Below the pieces are notes generated by a model. That model had not been told where the DNA came from and did no database searches. It saw only the letters and a list, made by a program, of their open reading frames with translations. From the NCBI GenBank assembly GCA_965238305.1, contig CBDEHK010000001.1, positions 868,001 through 932,000 of the forward strand: a DNA stretch of 64,000 bases, read 5' to 3'. Source of the DNA: CBDCGJ01 sp965238305. Lineage in GTDB: Bacteria; Pseudomonadota; Alphaproteobacteria; GCA-2731375. Shown one piece after another: positions 16,887-25,131 of this stretch. Position numbers and translations under genes: made by a program. Position 1 is the stretch's first letter. Each line of letters starts with the position of its first letter.

Positions 16887-18356
16887 ATGTCGAGCGGGCA
16901 GGAACTACAAAACTACTTGGAAGCCTTCAAAAAGGTTCGGATCGTCTGTCTGGGCGATGTCATGCTGGATCGCTTTGTCTATGGCCGGGTCTCTCGCATT
17001 TCTCAGGAAGCGCCGATCCCAATTCTGGAAGCCGAACGCATGGAGGCCATGCTTGGTGGGGCCGGCAACGTGGCGCGCAATGTTCAGGCCTTGGGTGGAT
17101 TGGTCACCCTTGTCGGGCTCATCGGCAACGATACGGCGGCGGCGGAAATTCGTCATTTGTCCGCCGACGTGCCGGGATTGACGCTGGCTTTGGTGGTCGA
17201 TGAGACACGCCCGACGACATTGAAAATTCGTTATGGCGCGGCGGGACAACAATTGCTGCGCGTCGACGAAGAAAATGCCAACGAAGTTAGCGCCGCCGCC
17301 AGCCAGGCGCTGCTTGATGCCTATGACGCCGCCTTGCTTGATTGTGATGTCGTCGTCCTCTCCGACTATGCCAAAGGGTGTTTTAGCGATGCGGTTCTGT
17401 CGACCGCGATCGAACGCGCCCGTCAGCTTGAAAAACCGATCATCGCGGACCCGAAGCGGGCCGATCTGTCGATTTATGCCGGGGTTACGGTTCTGAAACC
17501 GAACCGCAGTGAACTTGCCGCTGCGGTCGGCAAAACTTGCGACAGCGATGAAGAAATTACCGCCGCCGCGCACGATCTTTTGGGCCGTATCGATCTGCAG
17601 GCGATTTTGGTCAGCCGCTCGGAACAGGGCATGTCATTGATTGCGCGTGATGACGTGCCGCTACACCTGCCGGCCTTGGCGCGACAGGTTTATGATGTCT
17701 CCGGCGCCGGCGATACGGTGGTGGCGACCGCCGCGATGGCTTTGGGTGCGGGGGCGTCTCTACCGGAAGCAACCCGGTTGGCGAGCCACGCCGGCAGCAT
17801 TGTGGTGGCGAAATCCGGCACGGCGACAGTAATACTGGGCGAATTGGCGGCGGCCTTGCAACAAGCGGACTATTACAACGCCGAAGTCACAGTGATGGCG
17901 CGCGATGCGGCCGGCGACCGGGTGCAACGCTGGCGCTCCGCCGGTTTGAAAGTCGGCTTTACCAATGGCTGTTTCGATCTGCTGCATCCGGGCCACGTGA
18001 CCTTGTTGGAAGACGCAAAAAGTTATTGCGACCGCCTGATCGTCGCCATCAATAGCGATGCCTCGGTCAAACGACTAAAAGGGGAAGGTCGCCCGATCCA
18101 GGATGAAGAATCTCGAGCTCTGATGTTGGCGGCGATGTCGGCGGTCGATCTGGTGATCGTCTATCCGGAAGATGAACCGATCGCATTGTTGGAGCTATTG
18201 AAACCGGACGTGTTGGTCAAAGGCGGCGATTACGGCATCGACGGCGTCGTTGGCGCCGAATTGGTGCAAGCCTATGGCGGCGAGGTGCGGCTCTCGCGCC
18301 TGGTCGATGGCCGCAGTTCGACTAATTTGATCGAAAAGATGTCTGGCGATGGCTAA
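16887..18356 (+). CDS. hldE: Bifunctional heptose-7-P kinase / heptose-1-P adenylyltransferase HldE
   Basis: The 489-residue two-domain enzyme has an N-terminal PfkB-type kinase (residues about 10-325), with 'GGAGNVARNVQALGG' and the catalytic 'DVSGAGDTVVATAAM'. The C-terminal nucleotidyltransferase (about 350-489) has 'VGFTNGCFDLLHPGHVTLL' (HxGH) and 'DGRSSTNLIEKM'. It phosphorylates heptose-7-P and adenylates heptose-1-P for LPS inner core. The last eight bases overlap the start of the next gene, so that FAD enzyme is probably translated with it. Confidence 0.96.
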   Translation: MSSGQELQNYLEAFKKVRIVCLGDVMLDRFVYGRVSRISQEAPIPILEAERMEAMLGGAGNVARNVQALGGLVTLVGLIGNDTAAAEIRHLSADVPGLTLALVVDETRPTTLKIRYGAAGQQLLRVDEENANEVSAAASQALLDAYDAALLDCDVVVLSDYAKGCFSDAVLSTAIERARQLEKPIIADPKRADLSIYAGVTVLKPNRSELAAAVGKTCDSDEEITAAAHDLLGRIDLQAILVSRSEQGMSLIARDDVPLHLPALARQVYDVSGAGDTVVATAAMALGAGASLPEATRLASHAGSIVVAKSGTATVILGELAAALQQADYYNAEVTVMARDAAGDRVQRWRSAGLKVGFTNGCFDLLHPGHVTLLEDAKSYCDRLIVAINSDASVKRLKGEGRPIQDEESRALMLAAMSAVDLVIVYPEDEPIALLELLKPDVLVKGGDYGIDGVVGAELVQAYGGEVRLSRLVDGRSSTNLIEKMSGDG

Positions 18357-19536
18357 GCCAAGCCTGCCCCTTGATGTTGTCATATTTGGTGGCGGTATTG
18401 CGGGCCTGTGGCTGTTAGCGGAATTGCGCGCCAACGGTTACGCGGCGGTGCTATTGGAAACCAACGCGCTCGGCACCGGACAGACTATTGCGTCGCAAGG
18501 TATCATCCACGGCGGCACCAAATATACCTTGGATATGAACGTCAGCGCGGCGTCGAAAGCGTTGCGGGAGATGCCGGCGGTTTGGCGGGCGGCCTTGGCC
18601 GGCAGCGCCGGGCCGGATCTACGCGCCGCCAGGGTCACTGCCAGCCAGCATCATATGTGGGTGCCACGGCAATTTGCCGGCAGCTTGATGAGTTTTTTTG
18701 CCACCCGCGCCATGCGCGGCCATGTCGATGCGTTAAAAGAGAACCGGCCCGCGCCCTTCGATAATACGGCATTTGCCGGCGAGTTGTTAGCGTTGGATGA
18801 AATTGTTCTGGACGTGCCATCGGTTCTGACGGCGCTCACTGCACCGCAATTATCGGCGATTGCAGCGGTTAATTGGCCAGATGAAGTGCTGTTGGAACGA
18901 CAAAATTCCGGCCCTTGGCAGATCGATTTGGGTCCCTTGGCCTTGCAAGCGAATACCATTGTCAGCACCGCCGGCAGCGGCAATAGCGCCATTGCCGCAG
19001 AGATCGGCATCGACACGAAAATCGCCCAATACCGCCCCTTGCAAATGGTCCTGATAAAGGGTGCGCCGGTCGACCTGCATGCCCATTGCATCGTCAAGCA
19101 TAAAAATCCACGCCTCACCGTGACCAGCCATCGGGCCCAAGATGGCGAACGGGTTTGGTATGTCGGCGGGCAGATCGCCGAAGAAGGGGTCGGCGTGCCG
19201 GCGGATGAATTGATTGCTTCGGCGAAACACGAAATTGCCTCGTTATTGCCCTGGCTCGATTTCTCGGACACCGCCTGGGCCACCCACGATGTCGATCGCG
19301 CCGAAGCCTGGCAGGCCGAAGGCCGCCGCCCTGATCACCCGGTGATTACCAAACAGAACGATGTGATCTTCGCCTGGCCGACGAAATTCGCCTTATCGCC
19401 GCAATTGAGCCGCCAGGTGATGGCGGAACTACCGCCGCCGACCGTTGGTGCGGCGGCTGACCTGACGGCCTTGCAGGATTTACCGAAACCCGGCATTGCC
19501 AAGCCGCCTTGGGACGAGGCTAAACGATGGAGCTAA
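18349..19536 (+). CDS. FAD-dependent oxidoreductase (DAO/GlpD-like)
   Basis: This 395-residue flavoprotein opens with a dinucleotide-binding motif 'VVIFGGGIAGLWLLAELRA' and then 'GTGQTIASQGIIHGGTKYTL', which resembles the FAD-binding part of glycerol-3-phosphate dehydrogenase-like oxidoreductases. No signal peptide is seen. The gene overlaps hldE upstream by eight bases and the aldo/keto reductase downstream by ten. A coupled role with LPS sugar or lipid metabolism is possible but unproven. Substrate is unknown. Confidence 0.82.
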   Translation: MAKPSLPLDVVIFGGGIAGLWLLAELRANGYAAVLLETNALGTGQTIASQGIIHGGTKYTLDMNVSAASKALREMPAVWRAALAGSAGPDLRAARVTASQHHMWVPRQFAGSLMSFFATRAMRGHVDALKENRPAPFDNTAFAGELLALDEIVLDVPSVLTALTAPQLSAIAAVNWPDEVLLERQNSGPWQIDLGPLALQANTIVSTAGSGNSAIAAEIGIDTKIAQYRPLQMVLIKGAPVDLHAHCIVKHKNPRLTVTSHRAQDGERVWYVGGQIAEEGVGVPADELIASAKHEIASLLPWLDFSDTAWATHDVDRAEAWQAEGRRPDHPVITKQNDVIFAWPTKFALSPQLSRQVMAELPPPTVGAAADLTALQDLPKPGIAKPPWDEAKRWS

Positions 19537-20273
19537 GGGAACTTGGCCAGACCGGTTATAATGTCAGCGTGCTGGGCCTTGGCACGGTGAAATTTGGCCG
19601 CAATGAAGGTGTGAAATATCCACATGCCTTCGATTTACCAGGCGACGATGAAATAGTCGCCCTGTTGACCCAGGCCCGCGAGCTGGGCATCAATCTGCTT
19701 GATACGGCGCCGGCCTATGGCCTGGCGGAAGAACGCTTGGGGGTGCTGCTGCCGGACCCGCGCGGTTGGGTGATCGCCACCAAAGTGGGCGAAGAATTTA
19801 TCGACGGCCAGTCCCGTTTCGATTTCTCCGCCGCTGCCGTCCGCGCCAGCGTCGAACGCAGCCTGCGTCTACTTGGCCGCGATTATCTCGATCTGGTGCT
19901 GATCCATTCCGATGGCCGGGACCTAGATATTCTGCAGCATTCCGGGGCGCTGGAATGCTTGCAGGAATTAAAGCAGGTTGGCGATGTTGTTTCGTTCGGG
20001 ATGTCGACAAAAACCGTCGAAGGCGGCCTGGCGGCGCTGGCGGTCAGTGATCTTGTCATGGTCACGCTCAATGCCGACGATCAAAGCCAACTGCCGGTGA
20101 TCGAGGCGGCGGCTGGGCTAAACAAAGGCGTGTTGATCAAGAAAGCCCTGGATAGCGGCCATCACGGCGCCGCTGCATTAACAAATGTCGTCAAGACGCC
20201 AGGTGTCCACAGCGCCATCGTCGGCACCATCAGTTCGCAACATTTGGCGGAAAACTGCCGCGCCATTGCTTAA
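19527..20273 (+). CDS. Aldo/keto reductase
   Basis: This is a 248-residue AKR-type TIM barrel, somewhat short for the family. 'ELGQTGYNVSVLGLGTVKFG' opens the barrel, 'NLLDTAPAYGLAEERLGVLL' contains the catalytic Asp and Tyr, 'WVIATKVGEEF' the Lys, and 'DLVLIHSDGRD' the His. It is translationally coupled (ten-base overlap) to the upstream FAD enzyme. Likely NAD(P)H-dependent carbonyl reduction; substrate unknown. Confidence 0.88.
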   Translation: MELRELGQTGYNVSVLGLGTVKFGRNEGVKYPHAFDLPGDDEIVALLTQARELGINLLDTAPAYGLAEERLGVLLPDPRGWVIATKVGEEFIDGQSRFDFSAAAVRASVERSLRLLGRDYLDLVLIHSDGRDLDILQHSGALECLQELKQVGDVVSFGMSTKTVEGGLAALAVSDLVMVTLNADDQSQLPVIEAAAGLNKGVLIKKALDSGHHGAAALTNVVKTPGVHSAIVGTISSQHLAENCRAIA

Positions 20274-20287
20274 GTTAGAGCGTATTC

Positions 20288-20322
20288 ATGAAACTTGAAG
20301 TCATCACCGGCCCGCTCCCCCG
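20288..20322 (+). repeat. Dispersed 35-bp repeat, copy 1
   Basis: From the ATG at 20288 the sequence ATGAAACTTGAAGTCATCAC and the following 15 bases recur at 24240-24274 with two mismatches. Here it encodes only a short peptide (MKLEVITGPLPRHGVS, then stop). It starts 14 bases after the aldo/keto reductase stop. Its meaning is unknown; it could be the 5' remnant of a duplicated small gene. Confidence 0.7.
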
Positions 20323-20345
20323 GCACGGTGTTTCGTAAACATGCG

Positions 20346-20816
20346 TTATTCTTCGTCACTTTCGATTTTGGCAAGTTCGGGATCGTAAAGCTGGCGCAGG
20401 CGTTTGCCGGCGGCAAGCGCGAAGCGCAAGGTTACCTCTTTGCGGCGGCTGGCATGCATGCGCGGTTCAACCTTAGGCGCTGGGCGGATAATTTCGGCAC
20501 CGTAGCGATCCGCCAATATCAAGCCGCAATCGTCCGGCAGAATGTCAATCGGAAACCCCTGCGGCACGGCAAAATAGAGATAGTCGCAATAATCGCGATA
20601 TTCCGGCCATTTATTGTCGCTGCGAAAATCCGCGACGCTGCGCTTGATCTCGACAATGATCATCTCACCCTTGGTGCTAAGGGCGGCGACATCGGCGCGG
20701 CGGCCAGACCGCAGGCTGAATTCGGGGATGCCGACATAACCTAAATGGCGGAGCAGACGGCTGACGCCACGGGCCAGCAGATCGGCCGGGTCGGGAATAT
20801 CGTCAATTGTCGTCAT
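20346..20816 (-). CDS. mmcB: MmcB family DNA repair protein
   Basis: The 156-residue protein matches the alphaproteobacterial MmcB family (formerly DUF1052), whose loss gives mitomycin C sensitivity in Caulobacter. Visible motifs are 'RRADVAALSTKGEMIIVEIK' with the nuclease-like D/E-x-K arrangement, 'SVADFRSDNKWPEYRDYCD', and 'CGLILADRYGAEIIRP'. The pattern suggests a PD-(D/E)XK nuclease fold. It overlaps the upstream DUF6285 gene by four bases. The LexA/SOS status of the promoter cannot be judged because it lies within an operon. Confidence 0.88.
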   Translation of the reverse strand: MTTIDDIPDPADLLARGVSRLLRHLGYVGIPEFSLRSGRRADVAALSTKGEMIIVEIKRSVADFRSDNKWPEYRDYCDYLYFAVPQGFPIDILPDDCGLILADRYGAEIIRPAPKVEPRMHASRRKEVTLRFALAAGKRLRQLYDPELAKIESDEE

Positions 20817-21187
20817 GGCTTCGGTTGATCTTCGGGCAGCAGATATTTGGGGTTTGAAATCAACAGTTTATCGCGCACGGTTCGCCGCATATGGGCCAGC
20901 AGGTCAGCCCTGGGGCTGGGGATATCGCCGTTGCGGATACGCTCTACCAGCCGCCAATTCAATTCTTCGGTCTCCTCGTCCCGGTCCAGGATGTCTTTCA
21001 GCCGGGCTTTTTCCTGGCCGGTCAATTCGGCTCCCTCAGCCATTTCCCGCAATACAATGGCCAGCGCATTGGCCGCCACCCGGGCGTGAAAACCGCCTTG
21101 TCCCGGCAGGTTCGGCACCGCGACCTCGGATAGGAATTCGCGGACGGCTTCGATCAATTCTTGGGCATCAGGGCGTTCATGGGGCAT
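20813..21187 (-). CDS. DUF6285 domain-containing protein
   Basis: This small acidic protein has 124 residues when started at the ATG at 21187 (MPHERPDAQELIEAV). A longer frame to 21340 adds low-complexity sequence antisense to nothing conserved and overlaps the upstream gene. The family accompanies acyl-CoA dehydrogenase and ACAD10-type phosphotransferase genes; here it follows the phosphotransferase after 17 bases and overlaps mmcB by four. Function is unknown, probably an accessory of the phosphotransferase. Confidence 0.75.
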   Translation of the reverse strand: MPHERPDAQELIEAVREFLSEVAVPNLPGQGGFHARVAANALAIVLREMAEGAELTGQEKARLKDILDRDEETEELNWRLVERIRNGDIPSPRADLLAHMRRTVRDKLLISNPKYLLPEDQPKP

Positions 21188-21204
21188 ATATTCGGAACCT
21201 TTCT

Positions 21205-22230
21205 TCAGTCCACTAGCTGCAGCAGGTCGTATTCGGTTTCCGCCGCCCGTCGGGCGATCACCGCCCGTTCGATCGAGCGATAACTTCTGGTCAAATGGGC
21301 ATAGCCCATTTGCAGGCACATGATGCCCCAACGCATACAACCGAAGATTTCCCAGAAGCGGACGGCTTCGGGATCGACCGTTGGTCCGCCGCCTGCTTCA
21401 TAGCCAGCAAACAATTGCTGGCGCTCTCCAAATCCGCCAACCGGTTTATCCGTCCCACCATAACGCCAGGAACGGATGCAGAGCCAACCGAGATCGCACA
21501 TCGGATCGCCAAGATGACCAAACTCCCAATCCAGGACGGCGGTCAGACCGGCCGCATCGACCAGCAAATTGCCGTTGCGGAAATCCCCATGGACCAGGGT
21601 CTGGCGGGCACCTGCCAACTCCAGGCGTTCCTGCAGCCATTTCGCGCCATATTCAAAACCCGGCTGCGGGGTATCGAACAGATGCAGGGTGTCGCGATAA
21701 AGCGCCAAATGCGCGGCCGGGTCCAGCAGCCGCAAGGCCGGCAGGCGAGCACGTTCGATGGCATGGGTTCGCGCCAACGCTTCGCCGCATTGATAAGCCA
21801 GAACTTTTCGCGCTTCTGTGAATTCTTCGTTGCGCACGATCCGCCCGCCCAGGGATTCCCCCGCCACCCGGGTCATGACGAAGCCGGCGCCGATGGCGCT
21901 GTCCGGTTCGGTGATCAAGACCACCTCAGGTTCTGGCACGCCGGCGTCGCCGGCCAGCGACATCAGCTTGGCTTCGCTGGCCCGGTCGATGCCGTTGGTG
22001 ACCTGGATATCGCCTTCGTTCGCGACCTTCGTTGCCGGTGGATCACGCTTCAGGATCAGGTCGTGGTGTTCGCCGCTGGTGGTTGTCGCCCGAAACGACC
22101 AAGTGTCGCGGCTGGCACCGGCCGCGACTGTCAGCATATTGTCGATCACAAGGTTGGGGCCGTAGTGGGCCCTAAGCGCGAGGGTTAATTCGCTTGCCAA
22201 ATCTTCTTTGCTTGTTACTTGGGCGACCAT
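21205..22230 (-). CDS. Phosphotransferase family protein (APH/ACAD10-like)
   Basis: This is a 341-residue kinase-like protein of the aminoglycoside phosphotransferase/ACAD10 N-terminal type. The catalytic loop is 'LVHGDFRNGNLLVD' and the Mg-binding Asp is in 'AVLDWEFGHLGDPMCDLGW'. Two ATGs are possible; the one at 22230 has AGGG six bases upstream and is preferred over 22236. Family knowledge: ACAD10-like kinases phosphorylate hydroxyacyl-CoA intermediates in fatty acid catabolism, so a drug-resistance role is unlikely. It heads a three-gene operon. Confidence 0.85.
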   Translation of the reverse strand: MVAQVTSKEDLASELTLALRAHYGPNLVIDNMLTVAAGASRDTWSFRATTTSGEHHDLILKRDPPATKVANEGDIQVTNGIDRASEAKLMSLAGDAGVPEPEVVLITEPDSAIGAGFVMTRVAGESLGGRIVRNEEFTEARKVLAYQCGEALARTHAIERARLPALRLLDPAAHLALYRDTLHLFDTPQPGFEYGAKWLQERLELAGARQTLVHGDFRNGNLLVDAAGLTAVLDWEFGHLGDPMCDLGWLCIRSWRYGGTDKPVGGFGERQQLFAGYEAGGGPTVDPEAVRFWEIFGCMRWGIMCLQMGYAHLTRSYRSIERAVIARRAAETEYDLLQLVD

Positions 22231-22312
22231 TATCATCCCTAATCTGTCATTTGTCCTAACCTAGCGGCTCAGCTATTTTTGGCAATGGACGATCGAGTAA
22301 AAGGACGAATGT

Positions 22313-23602
22313 GTGGTCGATTATGTAGACAGCCATTATGCGCGGACCCGTATCGCGCTGCCGGCCTGGCCAGTTCTGGATGGCGACGTGGAGGTGGAAA
22401 CCTGCGTCATTGGCGGCGGTCTGGCCGGATTGAACACGGCCCTGACATTGGCGGAGATGGGACGCAGTGTCTGTCTGTTGGAAGCCAAACGGATCGGTTG
22501 GGGCGCTTCCGGGCGCAATGGCGGTTTTGTCGGCGCCGGCGGTTTTTCCCGCGAATTATCCAGCCTGGTGCGGGCCTTCGGCATCGAGGAGGCGCGCATA
22601 TTGCACGACTTGTCCCGTGAAGGCTGGCAAAAGGTGCGGGACCGCATCACCGCTTATAATATGACCGGGATCGGCCGCAAGGATGGAATCTTGGTCGCTT
22701 CCTGGTTCGATGACGATGATGGGTTGCAAAAATACCGTGATTTCATGGCGAAAAATTTCGACCGCGAATATCAGTTCATTGATCAACGCGCGCTGGCGGA
22801 TTTGATCTCATCGCCCAAATATTATGGCGGCCTGCTGGACGAAGAAGGATTTCAGTTTCATCCACTGAATTACTGCCTGGGTGTGGCCAAAGCGGCTGGC
22901 GATCTGGGGGTGAAGGTATATGAGAATTCGCCGGCCATCGGGCTTGATCTGGCCGGCCCGGAAAAACGTATCACCACGCCTACTGGCCGCATCAAAACAC
23001 AGAATGTGGTTTTTGCCATGGGCGGCTATCAGGAAAATCTGCACGGTAAACTGAAGCGGGCAGTGCTGCCGATCGCGACCTATGTCACGGTGACCGAACC
23101 GTTGGGCGATAATCGCTTGAAAGAAGCGATCCGGGTGCCCTATGCGATCGGCGATACCAAGTTCGCCAGCGACTATTACCGGCCCCTGGACGATACCCGC
23201 ATTCTTTGGGGCGGGCGCATTTCCGCGCGCTTGCGCAAACCGGCGGATCTGAAAGCAAAAATGCTCGGTGACCTGAGCAACATCTATCCGCAATTGGCCG
23301 GCGTCAACGCCGAGGTCGCCTGGATGGGGACGATGAGTTATGCCGGGCACAAAATGCCGCAGATCGGCACCCTGGGACCCGGTATCTGGTATGCGCAGGC
23401 GTTTGGCGGCAGCGGCATGTCGACAACCTCGATGGCCGGACTGCTGCTGGCCGAAGCGATTAGTGGGCAAAGCGATCGTTATCGCCACTTCGACCGCTTC
23501 GGCATCAATTGGGCCGGTGGCGATTTCGGCCGCCTGGTCGCCCAAATGGTTTATTGGGGCCTGCAAATGGGCGATGCCTGGCGCGTCGCAACGAAAAATT
23601 AG
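22313..23602 (+). CDS. FAD-dependent oxidoreductase (PuuB/DAO-like)
   Basis: The flavoprotein has 429 residues with 'TCVIGGGLAGLNTALTLAEMG' near residue 30 and 'GWGASGRNGGFVGAGGFS', the hallmark of the gamma-glutamylputrescine oxidase / glycine-oxidase-like DAO branch. The C-terminal FAD contact is 'QAFGGSGMSTTSMAGLLLAE'. The start is a GTG with AAGGA upstream. It likely oxidises an amine or amino acid and transfers electrons to oxygen or quinone. It is divergent from the phosphotransferase operon. Confidence 0.87.
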   Translation: MVDYVDSHYARTRIALPAWPVLDGDVEVETCVIGGGLAGLNTALTLAEMGRSVCLLEAKRIGWGASGRNGGFVGAGGFSRELSSLVRAFGIEEARILHDLSREGWQKVRDRITAYNMTGIGRKDGILVASWFDDDDGLQKYRDFMAKNFDREYQFIDQRALADLISSPKYYGGLLDEEGFQFHPLNYCLGVAKAAGDLGVKVYENSPAIGLDLAGPEKRITTPTGRIKTQNVVFAMGGYQENLHGKLKRAVLPIATYVTVTEPLGDNRLKEAIRVPYAIGDTKFASDYYRPLDDTRILWGGRISARLRKPADLKAKMLGDLSNIYPQLAGVNAEVAWMGTMSYAGHKMPQIGTLGPGIWYAQAFGGSGMSTTSMAGLLLAEAISGQSDRYRHFDRFGINWAGGDFGRLVAQMVYWGLQMGDAWRVATKN

Positions 23603-23679
23603 GGATTTTGCGCGACCATAGATTAAGCAATTTTGAAACCTTGAAATGAACGTCTTCGGCGTTCGGGGTCAGATAATCT

Positions 23680-24231
23680 ATGGGCGGTCAAGTGGAGAAA
23701 CGGCGGGCGGAAATAAGGGCGATGGCGGCGGCCGCCAATATCGACGAACGCACTCTGCTGGCAACCGACTACCTCAATCATTTCAACGAAGTGGTGATGT
23801 TGATCGGAATGGTCCCGGATATGCCGGAATGTCTGGATGACGTCATGAATTGGCGTCCAAAAAGCTATCCCGAACACTTCCGCGACACCAATTTCAGCGC
23901 CAAGGAACTGGCCATCGAAGCCTATGAACATTCGCCGGCGGAATTCCGCGAACCGTTTGATAATACGGTCGAACAAGCCGATGGCATCGTGCAGTCGTCG
24001 CGCGCCCGGATGATCCAACTGATGGAAGAGCAGAAGCTGGAGGAATTGGGCGACTATGCGATGAATGTGTCCGCCGGCCTGCAAAAACTGATCGATGTCG
24101 CCAGCGCGGTGATCCATGGCTCGACCGAATTGATGGCCCAGAACGACATCGACATCTTGTTGCAGGCCGACCCACCAAGTACCAGTCACGAGCCGGCAAT
24201 GTCCCAGGACGATATCGATAATATGTTCTGA
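23680..24231 (+). CDS. Unknown protein with C-terminal FliM-like peptide
   Basis: I do not recognise this 183-residue soluble, helical, acidic protein. Its middle is predicted helical and rich in Glu and Gln (residues about 85-150). The last ten residues, MSQDDIDNMF, closely resemble the SQxEIDxLL peptide of FliM and similar motor proteins that binds phosphorylated CheY. It could be a CheY-binding phosphatase (CheZ-like in layout) or a motor or receiver partner. No chemotaxis genes are nearby. The start at 23680 lacks a well-spaced ribosome binding site; an internal ATG at 23710 is the alternative. Confidence 0.65.
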   Translation: MGGQVEKRRAEIRAMAAAANIDERTLLATDYLNHFNEVVMLIGMVPDMPECLDDVMNWRPKSYPEHFRDTNFSAKELAIEAYEHSPAEFREPFDNTVEQADGIVQSSRARMIQLMEEQKLEELGDYAMNVSAGLQKLIDVASAVIHGSTELMAQNDIDILLQADPPSTSHEPAMSQDDIDNMF

Positions 24232-24239
24232 AGAGGTTT

Positions 24240-24274
24240 ATGAAACTTGAAGTCATCACCAGCCCGCTCGCCCG
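24240..24274 (+). repeat. Dispersed 35-bp repeat, copy 2
   Basis: This matches 20288-20322 with two mismatches. Like copy 1, it begins with ATG and lies a few bases after the stop of an unrelated rightward gene. Confidence 0.7.
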
Positions 24275-24377
24275 GCTTTTAATAAAAACGCGCTCGGCGC
24301 CCAAACAAAAAAGTGCCCGCCCCCTTACTCATACGCTCGGGCCGGGCACAGTACGCGGTACAACTGCAAAATGTTGA
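24240..24377 (+). CDS. Possible 45-residue basic peptide
   Basis: A short open frame starts eight bases after the previous stop, with AGAGG just before its ATG. It begins MKLEVITSPLARLLIKT and is rich in Lys, Arg and Thr. It shares its first 11 or so codons with the repeat at 20288. It runs over the leftward terminator hairpin, so it may be spurious. No function can be given. Confidence 0.25.
   Translation: MKLEVITSPLARLLIKTRSAPKQKSARPLTHTLGPGTVRGTTAKC
24307..24349 (-). terminator. Rho-independent terminator of the tad-like operon
   Basis: On the minus strand GTGCCCG (24349-24343) pairs with CGGGCAC (24319-24313). The stem can be extended by three more G-C pairs past a one-base bulge, and a run of six T (24312-24307) follows immediately. 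It lies about 200 bases beyond the last TadE-like gene and would end that leftward transcript. Confidence 0.6.
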
Positions 24378-24381
24378 AAGT

Positions 24382-24488
24382 TCGTTTAGCCACTCAAATC
24401 AGAGAAAACAACGCTCCCCTTTGCCTGATTCGCTCGGATCAAAGCACTATCCCTGCGAATCACTTAAAAAACTATATCGGCTAAACGA
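24382..24488. other. Nested inverted-repeat element (possible structured RNA)
   Basis: A perfect 10-bp outer inverted repeat (TCGTTTAGCC at 24382-24391, GGCTAAACGA at 24479-24488) encloses a perfect 8-bp one (TGATTCGC at 24426-24433, GCGAATCA at 24455-24462). Inside this, after a symmetric 2x2 loop, GGAT pairs with ATCC. The element lies between the last TadE-like gene and the terminator, so it would be in that operon's 3' UTR on the minus strand. It does not fit an integron attC (no GTTRRRY core, asymmetric spacers) and I recognise no known RNA. Confidence 0.5.
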
Positions 24489-24554
24489 TATTCCAGCAAA
24501 TACTAAATATCGCCGAAATGCGCTTATATAGTGGGATTGAGGGGAACGAGATGT

Positions 24555-25130
24555 TTATTGGACGTACGTGGCCGCCATCCGGGTCGCCGAGGCATCGGGT
24601 AAAGTAATAAACGGTGGCGCACCGGGAAATACCTTCAACAACACAAGATTATGTACCAGGGGGGAAATCGTCACGGTCACGGATGGCGTCACGACGTTGG
24701 CTTGCGCGATCACGACGTCATTTGATCGGTAGGTGATCGTCAATTGACTGGGATCAAGGTCTTTTTTGATGCCAGCCGCTTCATTGAAAATAAATGTAAA
24801 GTCGTCGTAATCATCGTCCGTTAGGGCTGGGGCATCGCTTGCGACTTGACCTGAACAGGTATAGGTCGGCGACGCTGCGGTGCCAGCATCGCCTACACAA
24901 TCAACAACATAATCGCCGCTGGTATCCATTTTGGTCAACAACGGCATAATGATCGCTTCACGCGCGGCCTCACGTGAGGCTTCGTTGGCGAAATGCATTT
25001 CACCGATCAATAAAATCATTTCCAACATGCCGAAAGTAACGGCGCCAAGCACCGGAAAGATAAACGCCGCTTCGATCGCTGCTGTTGCTTTAGAATCTGC
25101 AACGAACATTCTGATGAATTTACGCATCAT
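24555..25130 (-). CDS. TadE-like pilus assembly/pseudopilin protein
   Basis: The protein is about 191 residues with the TadE-type N-terminus: a basic stretch, then 'ATAAIEAAFIFPVLGAVTFGMLEMIL' (a single membrane helix with the conserved Glu), and a longer extracytoplasmic part with a Cys pair (VVDCVGDA / TYTCSGQV) that could form a disulfide. The ATG at 25130 has GGGA six to nine bases upstream and just clears the preceding gene; the frame also has an earlier ATG at 25157. It is the last gene of a three-gene leftward operon with another TadE-like and a TadG-like gene. Confidence 0.8.
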   Translation of the reverse strand: MMRKFIRMFVADSKATAAIEAAFIFPVLGAVTFGMLEMILLIGEMHFANEASREAAREAIIMPLLTKMDTSGDYVVDCVGDAGTAASPTYTCSGQVASDAPALTDDDYDDFTFIFNEAAGIKKDLDPSQLTITYRSNDVVIAQANVVTPSVTVTISPLVHNLVLLKVFPGAPPFITLPDASATRMAATYVQ

Positions 25131-25131
25131 T

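Noticed and set aside
21205..22230. Aminoglycoside resistance kinase
   Set aside because: The motif matches the family, but context with DUF6285 fits ACAD10-like lipid metabolism.
23648..23664. GAACG-TCTTCGG-CGTTC hairpin as terminator
   Set aside because: The stem is only five base pairs and has no T run.
24382..24488. Integron attC site
   Set aside because: Outer arms lack GTTRRRY/RYYYAAC cores, the spacers are asymmetric and there is no gene cassette or integrase.
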